From: Caldilineaceae bacterium
GTDB taxonomy: Bacteria > Chloroflexota > Anaerolineae > Caldilineales > Caldilineaceae
Assembly (NCBI GenBank): GCA_024643705.1
Contig: JAHEML010000119.1
Location: 1-5,435, forward strand
Length of the DNA stretch: 5,435 bases
Direction: 5' to 3'
Positions 5,200-5,435 of this stretch are shown here, in pieces (the stretch's first letter is position 1; each line of letters starts with the position of its first letter). The notes under the pieces were generated by a model. That model was not told the DNA's origin, made no database searches, and was given only the letters and a program-made list of their open reading frames with translations. The position numbers and the translations under genes were made by a program.

Positions 5200-5435
5200 A
5201 TGTTTGGAAGTAGGACAAAAGTTGCAGAGATAGATGTATTGGCTGCCCTTCGTACGGTGCAGGAACCCGAACTCCACCAAGACTTGGTCACCCTGGGAAT
5301 GATCAAGGAGATCGATATTCAAGGGGGCGTTGTCAGTTTTCAAATCGAATTGACCACACCTGCCTGCCCTCTTCAGGCCCGGATCGAGGCCGAAAGCATC
5401 GCGGCTGTCAAGACATTGGTCCCCGGTGTAGAATC
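5200..5435 (+). CDS. mrp: Mrp/ApbC-type Fe-S cluster carrier, N-terminal MIP18 (DUF59) domain (3' end outside window)
   Basis: Only the first 78 codons are in the window. They form a MIP18/DUF59 domain: 'VLAALRTVQEPELHQDLVTL' (13-32), 'GMIKEIDIQGG' (33-43), and 'LTTPACPLQARIEAE' (51-65) with the conserved C56, ending 'LVPGV'. The TTPACPL-x-IEA pattern is the one found at the start of Mrp/ApbC/NBP35-like P-loop ATPases, which carry and deliver iron-sulfur clusters in the cytoplasm and usually run to about 350 residues or more. The P-loop (GKGGVGKS-type) would lie beyond the window, so a stand-alone SufT-like DUF59 protein of about 100 residues cannot be excluded. Start at 5200 is supported by AAGGA 9 bases upstream. 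The gene is divergent from the CAP gene and shares its promoter region. Confidence 0.82.
   Translation, partial: MFGSRTKVAEIDVLAALRTVQEPELHQDLVTLGMIKEIDIQGGVVSFQIELTTPACPLQARIEAESIAAVKTLVPGVE

Noticed and set aside
1..5435. tRNA, rRNA, transposase, phage or toxin-antitoxin genes
   Set aside because: Scanning by eye on both strands gave no cloverleaf-like segment, no transposase motifs and no paired small toxin-antitoxin genes.

Overview
The window looks like ordinary chromosomal DNA from a free-living bacterium, most likely a Chloroflexota member of the Anaerolineae/Caldilineae kind. This is an inference from gene style, not a database match. The clues are a COG3375-type acetyltransferase, an S9 peptidase with a propeller domain, secreted proteins with long Pro/Thr/Ser tails or linkers, and a secreted protein ending in an 'IYxP' tail like those I associate with this phylum. 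Base composition is moderately GC-rich in the left genes, lower in the minus-strand gene, and AT-rich in the divergent intergenic region (18 G/C in the 60 bases 5101-5160).

Left block, plus strand: the 3' part of a GNAT acetyltransferase gene (2-727, open at the window edge), a 43-bp gap, an Mrr-type nuclease domain fused to one membrane helix and a Pro/Ser/Thr-rich tail (771-1574), then a cytoplasmic S9-family (prolyl oligopeptidase class) serine peptidase (1640-3478). The nuclease and peptidase genes are 65 bp apart, or overlap by 4 bp if a GTG start is used, so they are probably co-transcribed. The nuclease gene may have its own promoter giving a leaderless transcript.

Middle: the peptidase gene converges on a minus-strand gene across 176 bp (3479-3654). 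This gap holds a large imperfect inverted repeat whose two arms are each palindromic, a possible two-way terminator or a protein-binding repeat.

Right block: the minus-strand gene (3655-5070) encodes a secreted CAP/SCP-domain protein with an Ig-like module, a repetitive Thr/Pro/Ser/Glu linker, a BACON-like C-terminal domain and a short terminal tail. Across a 129-bp AT-rich divergent promoter region lies the 5' end of an Mrp/ApbC-type Fe-S carrier gene (5200 onward, cut by the window end), beginning with its MIP18/DUF59 domain.

The genes do not form a recognisable single pathway. There is no RNA gene, CRISPR array, transposase or phage module that I can see. The least ordinary items are the membrane-tethered Mrr protein, the nested palindromic repeat, and the multidomain secreted CAP protein.
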